Source of the DNA: Lentisphaeria bacterium | GTDB taxonomy: Bacteria; Verrucomicrobiota; Lentisphaeria; Victivallales; Victivallaceae | Direction: 5' to 3' | DNA: 27,205 nt | Assembly (NCBI GenBank): GCA_900768505.1 | Contig: CAAGED010000022.1 | Location: forward strand, 1-27,205 | Shown here: positions 7,828 through 15,852 of the stretch, one piece after another | Numbering within the stretch: position 1 is the stretch's first letter | Layout: every line of letters starts with the position of its first letter | Position numbers and translations under genes: made by a program | The notes under the pieces: model-generated | Seen by the model: only the letters and a program-made list of their open reading frames with translations | What the model was told of the DNA's origin: nothing | Databases searched by the model: none

Positions 7828-9048
7828 ATGGTTTCAAAAGACACATTGCTGAAGTTGGCCGGAGAGTACGGTACCCCGCTTTACGTTTATGACGGGGATG
7901 AAATTGTTCGCCATTATCAGGCGCTGTATGATTATATCGATTATAAAAACCTGCAAATCTGCTACGCCATGAAGGCCAATTACAATCCGGCCGTCATCAA
8001 AGCATTGAGCGCCGCCGGCTGCGGTATTGACGCCGTCAGTCCCGGAGAGGTTTTTCTGGCTTTAAAGTTGGGCGTTCCGGCGGAAAAAATTATTTACACT
8101 GCCAATAATATGACTGATGAAGAGGTTGCTCTGGTGCGTGAGACTGGTGTATTGATGAATATTGGCTCAATTTCCAGATTGCGTAAATTCGCCGCCGCTT
8201 ATCCCGAAAGCCGGATTTGCCTGCGATTCAACCCCGACGTCTGCGATGGCGACAACGCCAAAACCATGACCGGCGGGGATTTAACCAAGTTCGGCATTCT
8301 GCTGCAGGATGTGGAACTGGTCAAATCCATCGTAAAATCCGGCAATCTCCATGTGGTCGGTCTTCACGAGCATACCGGCAGCGGGTTGCAGCATGCGGAA
8401 TCCGTCTACCAGAGCATGAAAAATCTGATGGCCGTCGCTACGGCGGAAAATTTCCCGGAATTGGAGTTTCTCGACTTCGGCGGCGGATTCAAGGTGCCTT
8501 ACCGCCCGGATGAAAAAGTTATGGATTATCGCAAAATGGGCGGCGAAATTGTTGCACTCTTTACTGAATATTGCCAAAAATACGGCAAAGAACTTAAACT
8601 TGTGTTTGAGCCTGGCAAATATATGGTTGCCGAGAGCGGATTTTTAATTACCCAGGTCAATACGGTCAAGAAAAACCGCACCCGGGTGATAATCGGCTGC
8701 AATTCCGGCTTTCCGCAGTTGATCCGCCCGGTGTTATATGACGCATATCATCAGATTTTCAACCTCAGCAACCCTAACGGAGCACCGGCTATATACGACA
8801 TTTGCGGCAATATTTGCGAAACCGGCGATCGTTTTGCCGAACAGCGTGAAATGCCGGAGATCCGGGAGGGGGATTTTCTGGCCATTGCCAACGCCGGTGC
8901 CTACTGTTACTCAATGGGCGGAATTTACAATCTTCGGGCCATGCCGCCGGAGGTGGTGATCCTTAATGGCGAAGCCAAATTGGTTCGTCCCCGGGTCAGC
9001 AGCAAGGATTTGGCAGACTCGATTCTCAACGAGTCCATTCTACAGTAG
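7828..9048 (+). CDS. lysA: Diaminopimelate decarboxylase
   Basis: PLP-dependent fold-type III decarboxylase that makes L-lysine from meso-diaminopimelate. The 406-residue protein carries the Schiff-base lysine K49 in YAMKANYNP, the glycine-rich phosphate loop DFGGGFKVPY, FEPGKYMVAESG, and the substrate-binding C330-E331 in CGNICETGDRFA, followed by NAGAYCYSMGGIYN. The loop that reads HIGSQ in most LysA proteins is HEHTGSG here. That resembles the HMHTGSD form of Bacteroidetes, so this is a sub-branch member rather than a defective enzyme. The ATG at 7828 has GGAG about 14 bases upstream, a long spacing; a TTG at 7795 is an alternative start. A hairpin follows the gene. Confidence 0.93.
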   Translation: MVSKDTLLKLAGEYGTPLYVYDGDEIVRHYQALYDYIDYKNLQICYAMKANYNPAVIKALSAAGCGIDAVSPGEVFLALKLGVPAEKIIYTANNMTDEEVALVRETGVLMNIGSISRLRKFAAAYPESRICLRFNPDVCDGDNAKTMTGGDLTKFGILLQDVELVKSIVKSGNLHVVGLHEHTGSGLQHAESVYQSMKNLMAVATAENFPELEFLDFGGGFKVPYRPDEKVMDYRKMGGEIVALFTEYCQKYGKELKLVFEPGKYMVAESGFLITQVNTVKKNRTRVIIGCNSGFPQLIRPVLYDAYHQIFNLSNPNGAPAIYDICGNICETGDRFAEQREMPEIREGDFLAIANAGAYCYSMGGIYNLRAMPPEVVILNGEAKLVRPRVSSKDLADSILNESILQ

Positions 9049-9124
9049 GCGGAAGAGAGAAAAAAATTGCGTTTTTTATTTTTCTGATTATGTAAAGTAA
9101 CTTGCCGATTGGGAAAAAGAGACG

Positions 9125-9170
9125 AGCGGGGAGAAATGAATTATTCTTCCCGCTGAAATTATTGTTTTTT
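9125..9170 (+). terminator. Possible terminator after lysA
   Basis: AGCGGGGAGAA (9125-9135) pairs with TTCTTCCCGCT (9144-9154) over 11 bp with one G-U pair. A run of six T follows only about ten bases later, so termination may be inefficient. It lies in the 166-base gap before tsaB. Confidence 0.5.
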
Positions 9171-9214
9171 CATAAATTTTTTATATTTTTTGTTAAACAT
9201 GCAGGAATAATAAC

Positions 9215-9895
9215 ATGAAATTTTCAGCGGCACTGGATCTTTCCGGCGATGAAGTTTGTCTGGCTTTAGCACGGGAGGATGGTGAATTTTTATTAAATAT
9301 CAATCAACCGATGCATGGCCGTGATTCGGCGAACTTGGCGAAATTTGTCAACTCTCAATTGCAGGCGGCGCAGGTGGATTTAGCGGATATAACCCATTGG
9401 ACCGTGGGAACCGGGCCTGGCAGTTTCACTGGAATGCGTTTAGCTGCGGCGTTGGTCGGCGGTCTTACCTTCGGCAACGGTACGGTGAAAAAACGGGGCG
9501 TGCCGGGGGCATTGGCACTGGCTGGGACATTGTTTGATGCGGCGGTTACGGAGAAAGCGGCATTATTGTTTGATGGACGCAACAAGGAGTTACTGGTTTA
9601 CGAGGTAAGCAGTTACAATGGCGAATTTGTGCCGGGAGGATTTGCCGAAGCGTTGGACGGCGAGGCGCTGAACCGATATTTTGCGGCAAATCCGACCATA
9701 AAACTTGGAGCGCTGGCCAAGGATATGACAGCGTTGGAGAAGTTGCTTACCCCGGAGATATTTCCCAGAGTAACGGCGGCGGAACACCTGGATGCGGGGA
9801 GATTGCTTCGGCTCAAGCAGGAGCCATTTGACAATGATTTGACCAAGTTGGTTTACATTCGTCCGGCGGTTTTTCCCAAGAAAAACGCCGAATAA
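9215..9895 (+). CDS. tsaB: tRNA threonylcarbamoyladenosine biosynthesis protein TsaB
   Basis: ASKHA-fold partner of TsaD in the complex that puts threonylcarbamoyl on A37 of ANN-decoding tRNAs. The 226-residue product has the family signature GTGPGSFTGMR at 65-75, an N-terminal ALDLSGDEVCLAL beta-hairpin in place of the usual LAIDTS, and the central LLFDGRNKELLVYEV strand. The C-terminal half is divergent, as is common in TsaB. AGGA lies 8 bases before the ATG. murA starts 37 bases downstream. The catalytic subunit TsaD is not in the window. Confidence 0.93.
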   Translation: MKFSAALDLSGDEVCLALAREDGEFLLNINQPMHGRDSANLAKFVNSQLQAAQVDLADITHWTVGTGPGSFTGMRLAAALVGGLTFGNGTVKKRGVPGALALAGTLFDAAVTEKAALLFDGRNKELLVYEVSSYNGEFVPGGFAEALDGEALNRYFAANPTIKLGALAKDMTALEKLLTPEIFPRVTAAEHLDAGRLLRLKQEPFDNDLTKLVYIRPAVFPKKNAE

Positions 9896-9932
9896 AAATA
9901 TTTCAAATTTGTTCAAGGGGAAGAGAAGCGTT

Positions 9933-11207
9933 ATGGGCAGTTTGATAATTGAGGGAAAAGGCAGTATTCGAGGTGAAATAACCGTCAGCGGCAACAAAAA
10001 TGCGGCACTTCCGGCAATTGCAGCGGCGTTATTGACCGATGAGAAGGTAATTCTGGAGAATTTGCCCGATATTTTGGATGTGCGTTCAATGCTGGAGATT
10101 GCAGAAATGTTGGGAGCGGAAGTTTCGGTTGCCGGCAATCGGGCGGAAATTTGTGCTTCAAATCTCAAAAGCAGCGAAATTGATCGGCAATGGTGTGCAA
10201 AAAATCGCACCTCAATTCTTTTTGCGGCACCACTGATTAACCGTTGCGGCCGGGCAAAACTTTATCCACCGGGCGGCGACATTATCGGACGGCGGCGGCT
10301 GGATGGCCATTTTTACGGTCTGATTCAACTGGGAGTACAGTTAAAAAGCGATTATGCCTACTCGTTTCAGGCGCCGACCCGCCTGCAGGGACGGGAACTA
10401 TTTTTGGATGAGGCCAGCGTAACGGCAACGGAACAAATTCTAATGGCGGCAGTATTGGCGGAGGGTGTAACCACTCTTTACAATGCGGCGGCGGAACCCC
10501 ATGTATGCGATTTGTGCGACATGCTCAATTCAATGGGTGGAAAAATCAGCGGCATCGGCAGTAATACCCTGATTATTGAGGGAGTGGAGCGACTTCACGG
10601 CACCACTTACTCCATAAAGGGCGATCACATTGAAGCGGGGAGTTTTCTATCATTGGCGGCGGCATGCGGCGGCGAAATAACGATTCGGGGGATTGTGCCC
10701 CGACATTTTTGGATGACCAGACGAATTTTCGAGCGTTTAGGAATCAATATGGATATCGGCAATAATTATATATTTTTGCCGGGTGGACAAATTCCGGAGG
10801 TAAAGCGGGATTTTGACGGTCAAATTCCAATTATTGCCGATGGTCCGTGGCCGCAGTTCGCCAGTGATATGATGAGCTGCATGATTGTTACGACGACTCA
10901 GGCACGGGGGACCGTGTTGTTTTTTGAGAAAATGTTTGAGAGCAGAATATATTTTGTGGATCGCCTGATCAGTATGGGGGCAAATGCGATTGTCTGCGAC
11001 CCGCACCGGGTGGTGATTTCCGGCCCGTCACATTTGCGGGGGCAGTCGCTAGCCAGCCCGGACATCCGAGCGGGAATGGCACTGGTGATTGCGGCGATGT
11101 GCGCGGATGGAATCAGTACAATCAATTGCAGTGAGATAATCTACCGCGGATATGAGAATTTAGTAGATAAATTGCTCTCCATCGGCGGAAAAATCAAGGA
11201 AGAATAA
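9933..11207 (+). CDS. murA: UDP-N-acetylglucosamine 1-carboxyvinyltransferase, Asp-type active site
   Basis: Transfers enolpyruvate from PEP to UDP-GlcNAc, the first committed step of peptidoglycan synthesis, in the cytosol. The 424-residue protein keeps K22-N23 in SGNKNAALPA, an SDMMSCM segment matching the catalytic Asp loop (TDMQAQF in E. coli), and DIRAG matching DLRAS. The mobile-loop residue that is Cys115 in E. coli (PGGCTIGARP) is Asp116 here (PPGGDIIGRRRLD), while the following Arg is kept. The ATG at 9933 is chosen over a TTG at 9909 because the family N-terminus starts there. It overlaps no gene but ends one base before the broken flavoprotein reading frame. It could be a divergent second MurA paralog, but all other key residues are present. 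Confidence 0.93.
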   Translation: MGSLIIEGKGSIRGEITVSGNKNAALPAIAAALLTDEKVILENLPDILDVRSMLEIAEMLGAEVSVAGNRAEICASNLKSSEIDRQWCAKNRTSILFAAPLINRCGRAKLYPPGGDIIGRRRLDGHFYGLIQLGVQLKSDYAYSFQAPTRLQGRELFLDEASVTATEQILMAAVLAEGVTTLYNAAAEPHVCDLCDMLNSMGGKISGIGSNTLIIEGVERLHGTTYSIKGDHIEAGSFLSLAAACGGEITIRGIVPRHFWMTRRIFERLGINMDIGNNYIFLPGGQIPEVKRDFDGQIPIIADGPWPQFASDMMSCMIVTTTQARGTVLFFEKMFESRIYFVDRLISMGANAIVCDPHRVVISGPSHLRGQSLASPDIRAGMALVIAAMCADGISTINCSEIIYRGYENLVDKLLSIGGKIKEE

Positions 11208-11208
11208 T

Positions 11209-12474
11209 TTGAATTTCCCGGCAGGCAGAGAAAAAATTTATGATTTGGTGGTAATTGGCGGCGGTGCGTCCGGTTTGATGGCGGCGTTGACTGCCGCGAA
11301 GCGGGGTTTCAGTGTGGCAGTGGCGGAAAAACATCACCGTTGCGGGTTAAAACTGGCCGCCACCGGCAATGGCCGATGCAATTTAACCAATTCAATCGCA
11401 ATTGAAGAGCAGGCGAAGCGTTTTGGCCGGGAGTGGCGTTTTATGCTGCCGGCGTTCGAAGCGTTGGACAACATTGGTTTGTGCAAGTTCTTTGCGGAAT
11501 TGGGAGTGCCGAGTAGTGCGGCGGACGGAGTTCATTTTTTTCCTGATTCCGGGCGGGCGCTGGATGTGATGAATGCGCTGATGAGTGCCGGGGCGGCCAA
11601 TAAAGTAAATTATCTGGTAAATTATCCGATTCGGCAGATAGTCCGGCTAACTGGCGATATATTTCAGTTGAATTCTCCGGAAAATCCGTCTCTGCTGGGA
11701 CGAAATGTTCTGCTTTCCGGCGGAGGTTGCGGTTATCCGAGCTTGGGTGACGGAGAAAAGGTGTTTGATTTGGCTCGACAATTGGGACACTAAATTGTTA
11801 CTCCGCTGCCTGGCATGTGCGGTCTCTACTGCGAAGAAAGCTGGCCGAAAAGTTGCGCCGGAACCGTGCTGGCGGATTGCCAAATTTCGTTGTTGGTAAA
11901 AAATAAGCTCAAGGCGGCGGAACGGGGAGAGGTATTACTGACAGGTGAAGGGATTTCCGGACCGGCGGTGCTGGACATTGCCGGACGGGCGGGTCAGGCC
12001 TTTGCCGAAGGTAAGCCGATGGAGTTGGCGCTGAATTTGCATGCCTCGCGAAAGTTAACGGATTGGCAAAGGTTGTTCAGTCAGTGGCGGCTTGAGCAGG
12101 GGAAAAAATTGTTGAAGAATATACTCTGCTACGAATTCAACCACAATTTAGCCTTGGCGCTGATGGCGGCTGCCGGAGTGAATACAGAGGTAAAGATTTG
12201 TGAAATAACTGCAGTGGAACGGGACGCACTGCTGGAAATTTTGGTTAACGCCAAACTTCATTTAAATAGCTTGTCGCCTTAGAGTAAGGCAATGGTAACG
12301 CATGGAGGAGTAGCATTAAAAACGGTCAATCCACAAGATTTGTCCAGCAAAATTGTGCCGAAACTCTACTTTGCAGGCGAAATATTAAATCTGGACGGGC
12401 CATGTGGTGGGTATAATTTGCAGTGGGCATTTAGTTCTGGATTTTTGGTTGGCAATAGAGTTGCCATAAAATAA
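11209..12474 (+). pseudogene. BaiN/HI0933-type NAD(P)/FAD-dependent oxidoreductase, interrupted by two in-frame stops
   Basis: Flavoprotein of the YhiN/HI0933/BaiN family. A single frame runs the full family length (about 420 codons) from a TTG at 11209 with AAGGA eight bases upstream. It carries the dinucleotide-binding VVIGGGASGLMAA, ATGNGRCNLTN, LLSGGGCGYPSLGDGEKVF, GEGISGPAVLDIAGRAG and the C-terminal AMVTHGGVALKTVNP, LYFAGEILNLDGPCGGYNLQ. The frame is broken by TAA at 11791-11793 (after RQLGH, where IVTPLP continues the family sequence) and by TAG at 12280-12282 (before SKAMVTHGG). No frameshift is needed to join the three pieces. It therefore looks like a recently inactivated gene, sequencing error being the alternative. 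Readthrough is less likely because TAG (lysA) and TAA (tsaB, murA) end neighbouring genes normally. Confidence 0.88.
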
Positions 12475-12603
12475 TACAGTAAAACGATATTTGTTGCATA
12501 TTTTGCGAAAAAAATTAATAATATTGTAAAACAAAATTTGCCGCTTACAATCATAATATCATCCCACATGAAGTATTTCACGCCAATATATTTGTTCTTC
12601 AGC

Positions 12604-12750
12604 TCGTGCCCTGCGGTGGCCGTGGCGTGTTGCCGTCTCGAAAATTATCTCAGCCGCAGGCCACAAAACAATGCCTGCCGCGTCAGCGTAAGAAGCCGCT
12701 TTCGCTAAGCGGAAGCGGCGTGGTGCAGGGCTGTACGCCCTGCACTAGGG
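12604..12750. repeat. Dispersed intergenic repeat, copy B part 1, with two perfect hairpins
   Basis: On the minus strand 12604-12660 reads GCGGCTGAGATAATTTTCGA then GACGGCAACACGCCACGGCC, matching the plus-strand blocks at 23990-24046 (copy C) and 26829-26875 (copy D). It is followed by a hairpin with an 11-bp stem, GCCGCTTTCGC/GCGGAAGCGGC (12695-12719, loop TAA), and by GTGCAGGGC/GCCCTGCAC (12723-12745, loop TGTAC). The second has a counterpart in copy D at 27073-27092. A plus-strand open frame at 12606-12890 crosses all these repeats and has no recognisable product, so I treat it as non-coding. Confidence 0.75.
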
Positions 12751-12854
12751 GGGCGGGGGGTGAAAATCCCCCGGATCTAATCGGGCGGCAAACTAAGGAG
12801 AGCAAATTAAAAATTCGCGTCCGCCCGGATTATAACACCACACATAAAAAATCA

Positions 12855-13050
12855 CAAATCAATCCTACCTGGGGTAAAATGCGTAATTGATTGTTTTCTG
12901 ATATGCAATCTCCCTTGAATCTTTACCATCTTCTTCGGGCTGGCTTAATCAAACCAGCAATATAATATGACAAATATAATGTTACATCAAATTATATCGC
13001 TTTAATTCTTCGAATACGTTATATTTCCTACGGCGGCCGTAAAACACAAA
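12855..13050. repeat. Dispersed intergenic repeat, copy B part 2 (inverted relative to copy D)
   Basis: CAAATCAATCCTACCTGGGG (12855-12874) and AATCTTTACCATCTTCTTCG (12918-12937) are both found exactly on the minus strand of copy D at 27032-27051 and 26967-26986. The sequence between them, and onward to a CGAATnnGTTAT..GCGGCGG/TCGTGG-like segment near 13010-13040, also aligns by eye at roughly 75-80 percent over its first 100 bases. It is AT-richer and more decayed towards its right end. Confidence 0.8.
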
Positions 13051-13300
13051 ATAAAAGATTGTTTGAGCTTAATATTATAAGTATTATCGTAATTATATAT
13101 CATCAATAAATTTTAAAAGTATTACCATTCAAATGCATGATTTTAAAAAAACGGCATATCCCCAAAATGCTAAAAAAACATCACTTGCCGCAGGTATAAC
13201 TTTTTTACGTTCATTCAACGTTACCTCATGATAATAAAATCTTAAATGATATTAATATAAGTGATAAATGTCAGAAATATTGTATTAATATGCTTGTATT
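13051..13300. other. AT-rich intergenic stretch with one repeat fragment
   Basis: No gene is seen here. ACGGCATATC at 13151-13160, followed by CCCAAAATGC, matches the start of the conserved repeat block in copies A and D. The rest is AT-rich sequence with no clear fold; the promoter proposed for the following operon begins at its right edge. Confidence 0.5.
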
Positions 13301-13329
13301 TTGCCACGTTGTGCTGTATTGTTTATTTT
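13301..13329 (+). promoter_or_regulatory. Possible promoter for the kinase-channel operon
   Basis: TTGCCA (13301-13306) and TATTTT (13324-13329) are 17 bases apart and lie about 50 bases before the first ATG of the operon. A perfect TATAAT at 13357-13362 is too close to the start codon to be used with the visible ribosome-binding site. Confidence 0.4.
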
Positions 13330-13378
13330 GAGTCATATTTAGAAATAAGTTCAATTTATAATATTTGGAGATTTAGTA

Positions 13379-13948
13379 ATGAAAAAATCAAATTCCGCAT
13401 TTATCATCTTTCCGCTATTGGTTATTATTCTCCTGATCGTTATCTTCGGATTTAAATATCTATATAACAGCAATGAAGCGTTCCGTACTCTTTTCGGCGC
13501 TACCCCAACACCTCCGGAAGTAAATCTGCAAACTCTTGACGCAGCCAATCTGGGCGCAAATCCAACTCCGGTCGACCCTAATAACGGCAAACTGCTCAGC
13601 GCTGCCAACGGCAGTCTGATTTCATTTTATATCTTTACCGGGCTACTGTGTGTACAAATTTTTGTTTTTGCAATTGGCTTTGCGGTTCTAAGTAGAATCC
13701 GCGGCAGTGAACTGCCTGTGGCGGTAAAACTGAAAAAATTGGATAATGCAGACATTTTTATGGATTTACCGCTTTACGTCGGTTTATTCGGTACGGTATC
13801 ATCTTTTCTTGTTATGACATTCAGCCCGGTAAGCAGTCAATTAATTGCTTATTCATCCACTTTGATTGGTATTATTTTCAGTGTAATTTTAAAATTGACT
13901 CTTCTTTATCCTACCCGCAATGCTTTGCTGGAAAAAAATAATCAATAA
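13379..13948 (+). CDS. Four-TM membrane protein, possible MotA/TolQ/ExbB-like channel subunit
   Basis: Small inner-membrane protein of 189 residues with four predicted helices: about 7-28, 80-104, 130-149 and 154-175. The loop at 29-78 is rich in Pro and Asn. The loop at 105-129 is short and basic, which puts it in the cytoplasm and gives N-in/C-in topology, as in MotA. The third helix carries GLFGTVSSF (135-143) and the fourth SSTLIGIIFSVI. These resemble the GLLGTV and TTALGLxxAIPA helices of ExbB/TolQ/MotA, including polar Ser/Thr residues at the expected places. That family link is my inference from pattern; overall similarity is low and the cytoplasmic domain is much shorter than in ExbB. 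TTTGGAG lies 8 bases before the ATG. The next gene starts 23 bases downstream. Confidence 0.7.
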   Translation: MKKSNSAFIIFPLLVIILLIVIFGFKYLYNSNEAFRTLFGATPTPPEVNLQTLDAANLGANPTPVDPNNGKLLSAANGSLISFYIFTGLLCVQIFVFAIGFAVLSRIRGSELPVAVKLKKLDNADIFMDLPLYVGLFGTVSSFLVMTFSPVSSQLIAYSSTLIGIIFSVILKLTLLYPTRNALLEKNNQ

Positions 13949-13971
13949 ACGCCAGGCGGAGGCTTCAGAAT

Positions 13972-15831
13972 ATGAACCGATCAATCTTAGTAGTAATTTG
14001 TGACTTCATTGTATTGTCAATGATGTCACTTTTTTCCGGATACACCCCGGGAGCCGGACCAAACGTCAGCGCAACGAAGCCAGGTGGATACAATGCCTCA
14101 TCGGCAATTACCGCGCCGGCATTAGATTCATACACCACCAACCTTATTTTGGAACAACTGCGCCAAAAAGCAGCCGAATTAGAAGCGATGCGCAAACAAT
14201 TGGAGGAAAAATTAGCCAAGGCATCATTGGATAAAGTCAACGAGGAACAACTAAAAAAAATAACCGAAGAATTAGCCAATATAAAGGCAAAATATCAGTA
14301 TATTGAAAAACTCAAGCAGCAGGGCACTACCACTTTAAGCGGCGGCAAAGAGGTAGATTTAACCATTGCCGAATTGATAGCCCAAAATGAAAATGAGGCG
14401 AAAAATCGTCATTTATTGGAATTGGAATTGGAGCGTCTGCAAAAGCAGTTGATGGATTCCCGCCGGGATGATGTGCGCAACAAGACCCAACTGGAAGAAT
14501 TAAAGCAGCAGTTAGCCGGTCGGGACAAGGTGCTTGAACAAACTGCCGAAGCCTTGCAAAATACCAATAATTCATTAAAAACAGTCTCTTCAGAGCTGGA
14601 AAATAAACGCAATGAATTAAAAAATCTTTCCGTGCAAATTGAATTAACCCGTAAGGATTTGGCATCCAGTACGGAAAAATTAGCATCCAGTGAGAACAAA
14701 TTAGCCACCGTCACTGCCGAAGCAAAACAATATCAGGAAAAATTGACGGCTGCCCAAACTCAAATTGTCAACCTGGGGGAAGCAAATAAAAATCTTCAAG
14801 TCGGCATCTCCTATAATCAAGGCAAATTAAGCCAAACAGAAAAAGAGCTGGCCAATTATCGCAACGCCCAGCAAATTGCGCTAAAAAACTTGAACGACAA
14901 GGAATTGCAATTGATGGACACTTTGCGAAAATATAACGAGCTGCAAAGTTCATTCAAAACAGCGGTAAACAATTTAAGCAAAACCCAGCAGGAACTGAAA
15001 GAGAATAAAAATTCTGTAGCCAGCTTGAATAACGAAGTATTGATCCGGGAGCGAACCATTACTGATTTAAACAAAAAATTGCGCAATGATGTGACGGTTT
15101 CCTACAATAATGCGGTATTGGCACTGGAAATAAATATGACGGAAAAGCAATTACTGCTGGATCGGGAATTAAACGCCACCTACTACTTGCCTCAGGTAAA
15201 AATTTCTGGAAATAATTATCTGATCAGCGATATACTTTATCTCTTCAACCGGGTGCGTAATTCGGCGTTGCCCAACGATGTCTATGCTTTGAATTTGTCG
15301 ATCAACGAAATAAAAACCAACAGTCAAAAAATAACTATGGATAAGCCGATTTTGCTTGATAACTCCAATGACCGAATTGCGTTTATAGAGGTACCGGCAG
15401 GTATCGATAAATCTAAAGCATTGGAAATAATCACCTTGGATGAAATAAAAAAACGGGATATGAATGAATTTTATCTCTACAAACCCAGTGCCGCCGGCAG
15501 TTCAAGCACGGCTCTGACCGGACGAGTCTCCATGTCGGTACGTCCGGGCGGAACTGAATTGATTATCCGCAACAGCATCAAAACCGCCTCGGAATTAAAA
15601 GCGGAAGTCGGCGATTTTGTTCTTACCAGGCAGGGGGAATTTGTCGGGGTGGTTGAGCAGATAAACAGCAGTGATTTTGGACGGAAAAATGACGCGAAAG
15701 TGACGACATTCAATAAGATTCCAGTACCGAATACATTCCGTCAAATCTCCGTCAAAGCTAAAAATTCCGACGGATTCTATCGTGTGTTCCAAGATGAAAT
15801 GAAACGCATTATTCAAAATTCCAAAAAATAG
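13972..15831 (+). CDS. Membrane-anchored coiled-coil protein with TM aspartate
   Basis: A 619-residue protein with one N-terminal membrane helix (about 4-22, ILVVICDFIVLSMMSLF) and no obvious cleavage site. A Pro/Gly-rich linker follows, then a very long coiled coil (about 55-390, heptad-rich with many Gln, Leu, Lys and Glu). The C-terminal domain (about 395-619) has alternating strands, including GDFVLTRQGEFVGVV. Asp11 inside the membrane helix recalls the essential TM Asp of MotB, ExbD and TolR. The coiled coil would then stand in the periplasm. Leaders like NRSILVVICDF occur, as I recall, in uncharacterised PVC proteins. The C-terminal domain looks vaguely like a trypsin-type barrel without a GNSGG serine motif, so no protease activity is claimed. 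It lies between the 4-TM gene (23-base gap) and the kinase gene (21-base gap). Confidence 0.85.
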   Translation: MNRSILVVICDFIVLSMMSLFSGYTPGAGPNVSATKPGGYNASSAITAPALDSYTTNLILEQLRQKAAELEAMRKQLEEKLAKASLDKVNEEQLKKITEELANIKAKYQYIEKLKQQGTTTLSGGKEVDLTIAELIAQNENEAKNRHLLELELERLQKQLMDSRRDDVRNKTQLEELKQQLAGRDKVLEQTAEALQNTNNSLKTVSSELENKRNELKNLSVQIELTRKDLASSTEKLASSENKLATVTAEAKQYQEKLTAAQTQIVNLGEANKNLQVGISYNQGKLSQTEKELANYRNAQQIALKNLNDKELQLMDTLRKYNELQSSFKTAVNNLSKTQQELKENKNSVASLNNEVLIRERTITDLNKKLRNDVTVSYNNAVLALEINMTEKQLLLDRELNATYYLPQVKISGNNYLISDILYLFNRVRNSALPNDVYALNLSINEIKTNSQKITMDKPILLDNSNDRIAFIEVPAGIDKSKALEIITLDEIKKRDMNEFYLYKPSAAGSSSTALTGRVSMSVRPGGTELIIRNSIKTASELKAEVGDFVLTRQGEFVGVVEQINSSDFGRKNDAKVTTFNKIPVPNTFRQISVKAKNSDGFYRVFQDEMKRIIQNSKK

Positions 15832-15852
15832 CCGGAAGGTGTATTCTCTATT

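Noticed and set aside
12606..12890. Plus-strand open frame of 94 codons in the gap after the flavoprotein pseudogene
   Set aside because: It runs through two perfect hairpins and two blocks of the dispersed repeat, and its translation has no recognisable or protein-like composition.
12604..13195. Possible CRISPR array or IS remnant
   Set aside because: There are no regularly spaced direct repeats with spacers, no cas genes and no transposase fragment; the repeats are hairpins and dispersed blocks.
13261..13455. GTG-started frame overlapping the start of the 4-TM gene
   Set aside because: It overlaps the proposed promoter and the real gene in another frame and has no ribosome-binding site.
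13972..15831. Annotating the coiled-coil protein as a serine protease or SMC-like protein
   Set aside because: There is no catalytic serine motif and no ATPase head motifs; only the N-terminal anchor, coiled coil and an unknown C-terminal domain can be supported.
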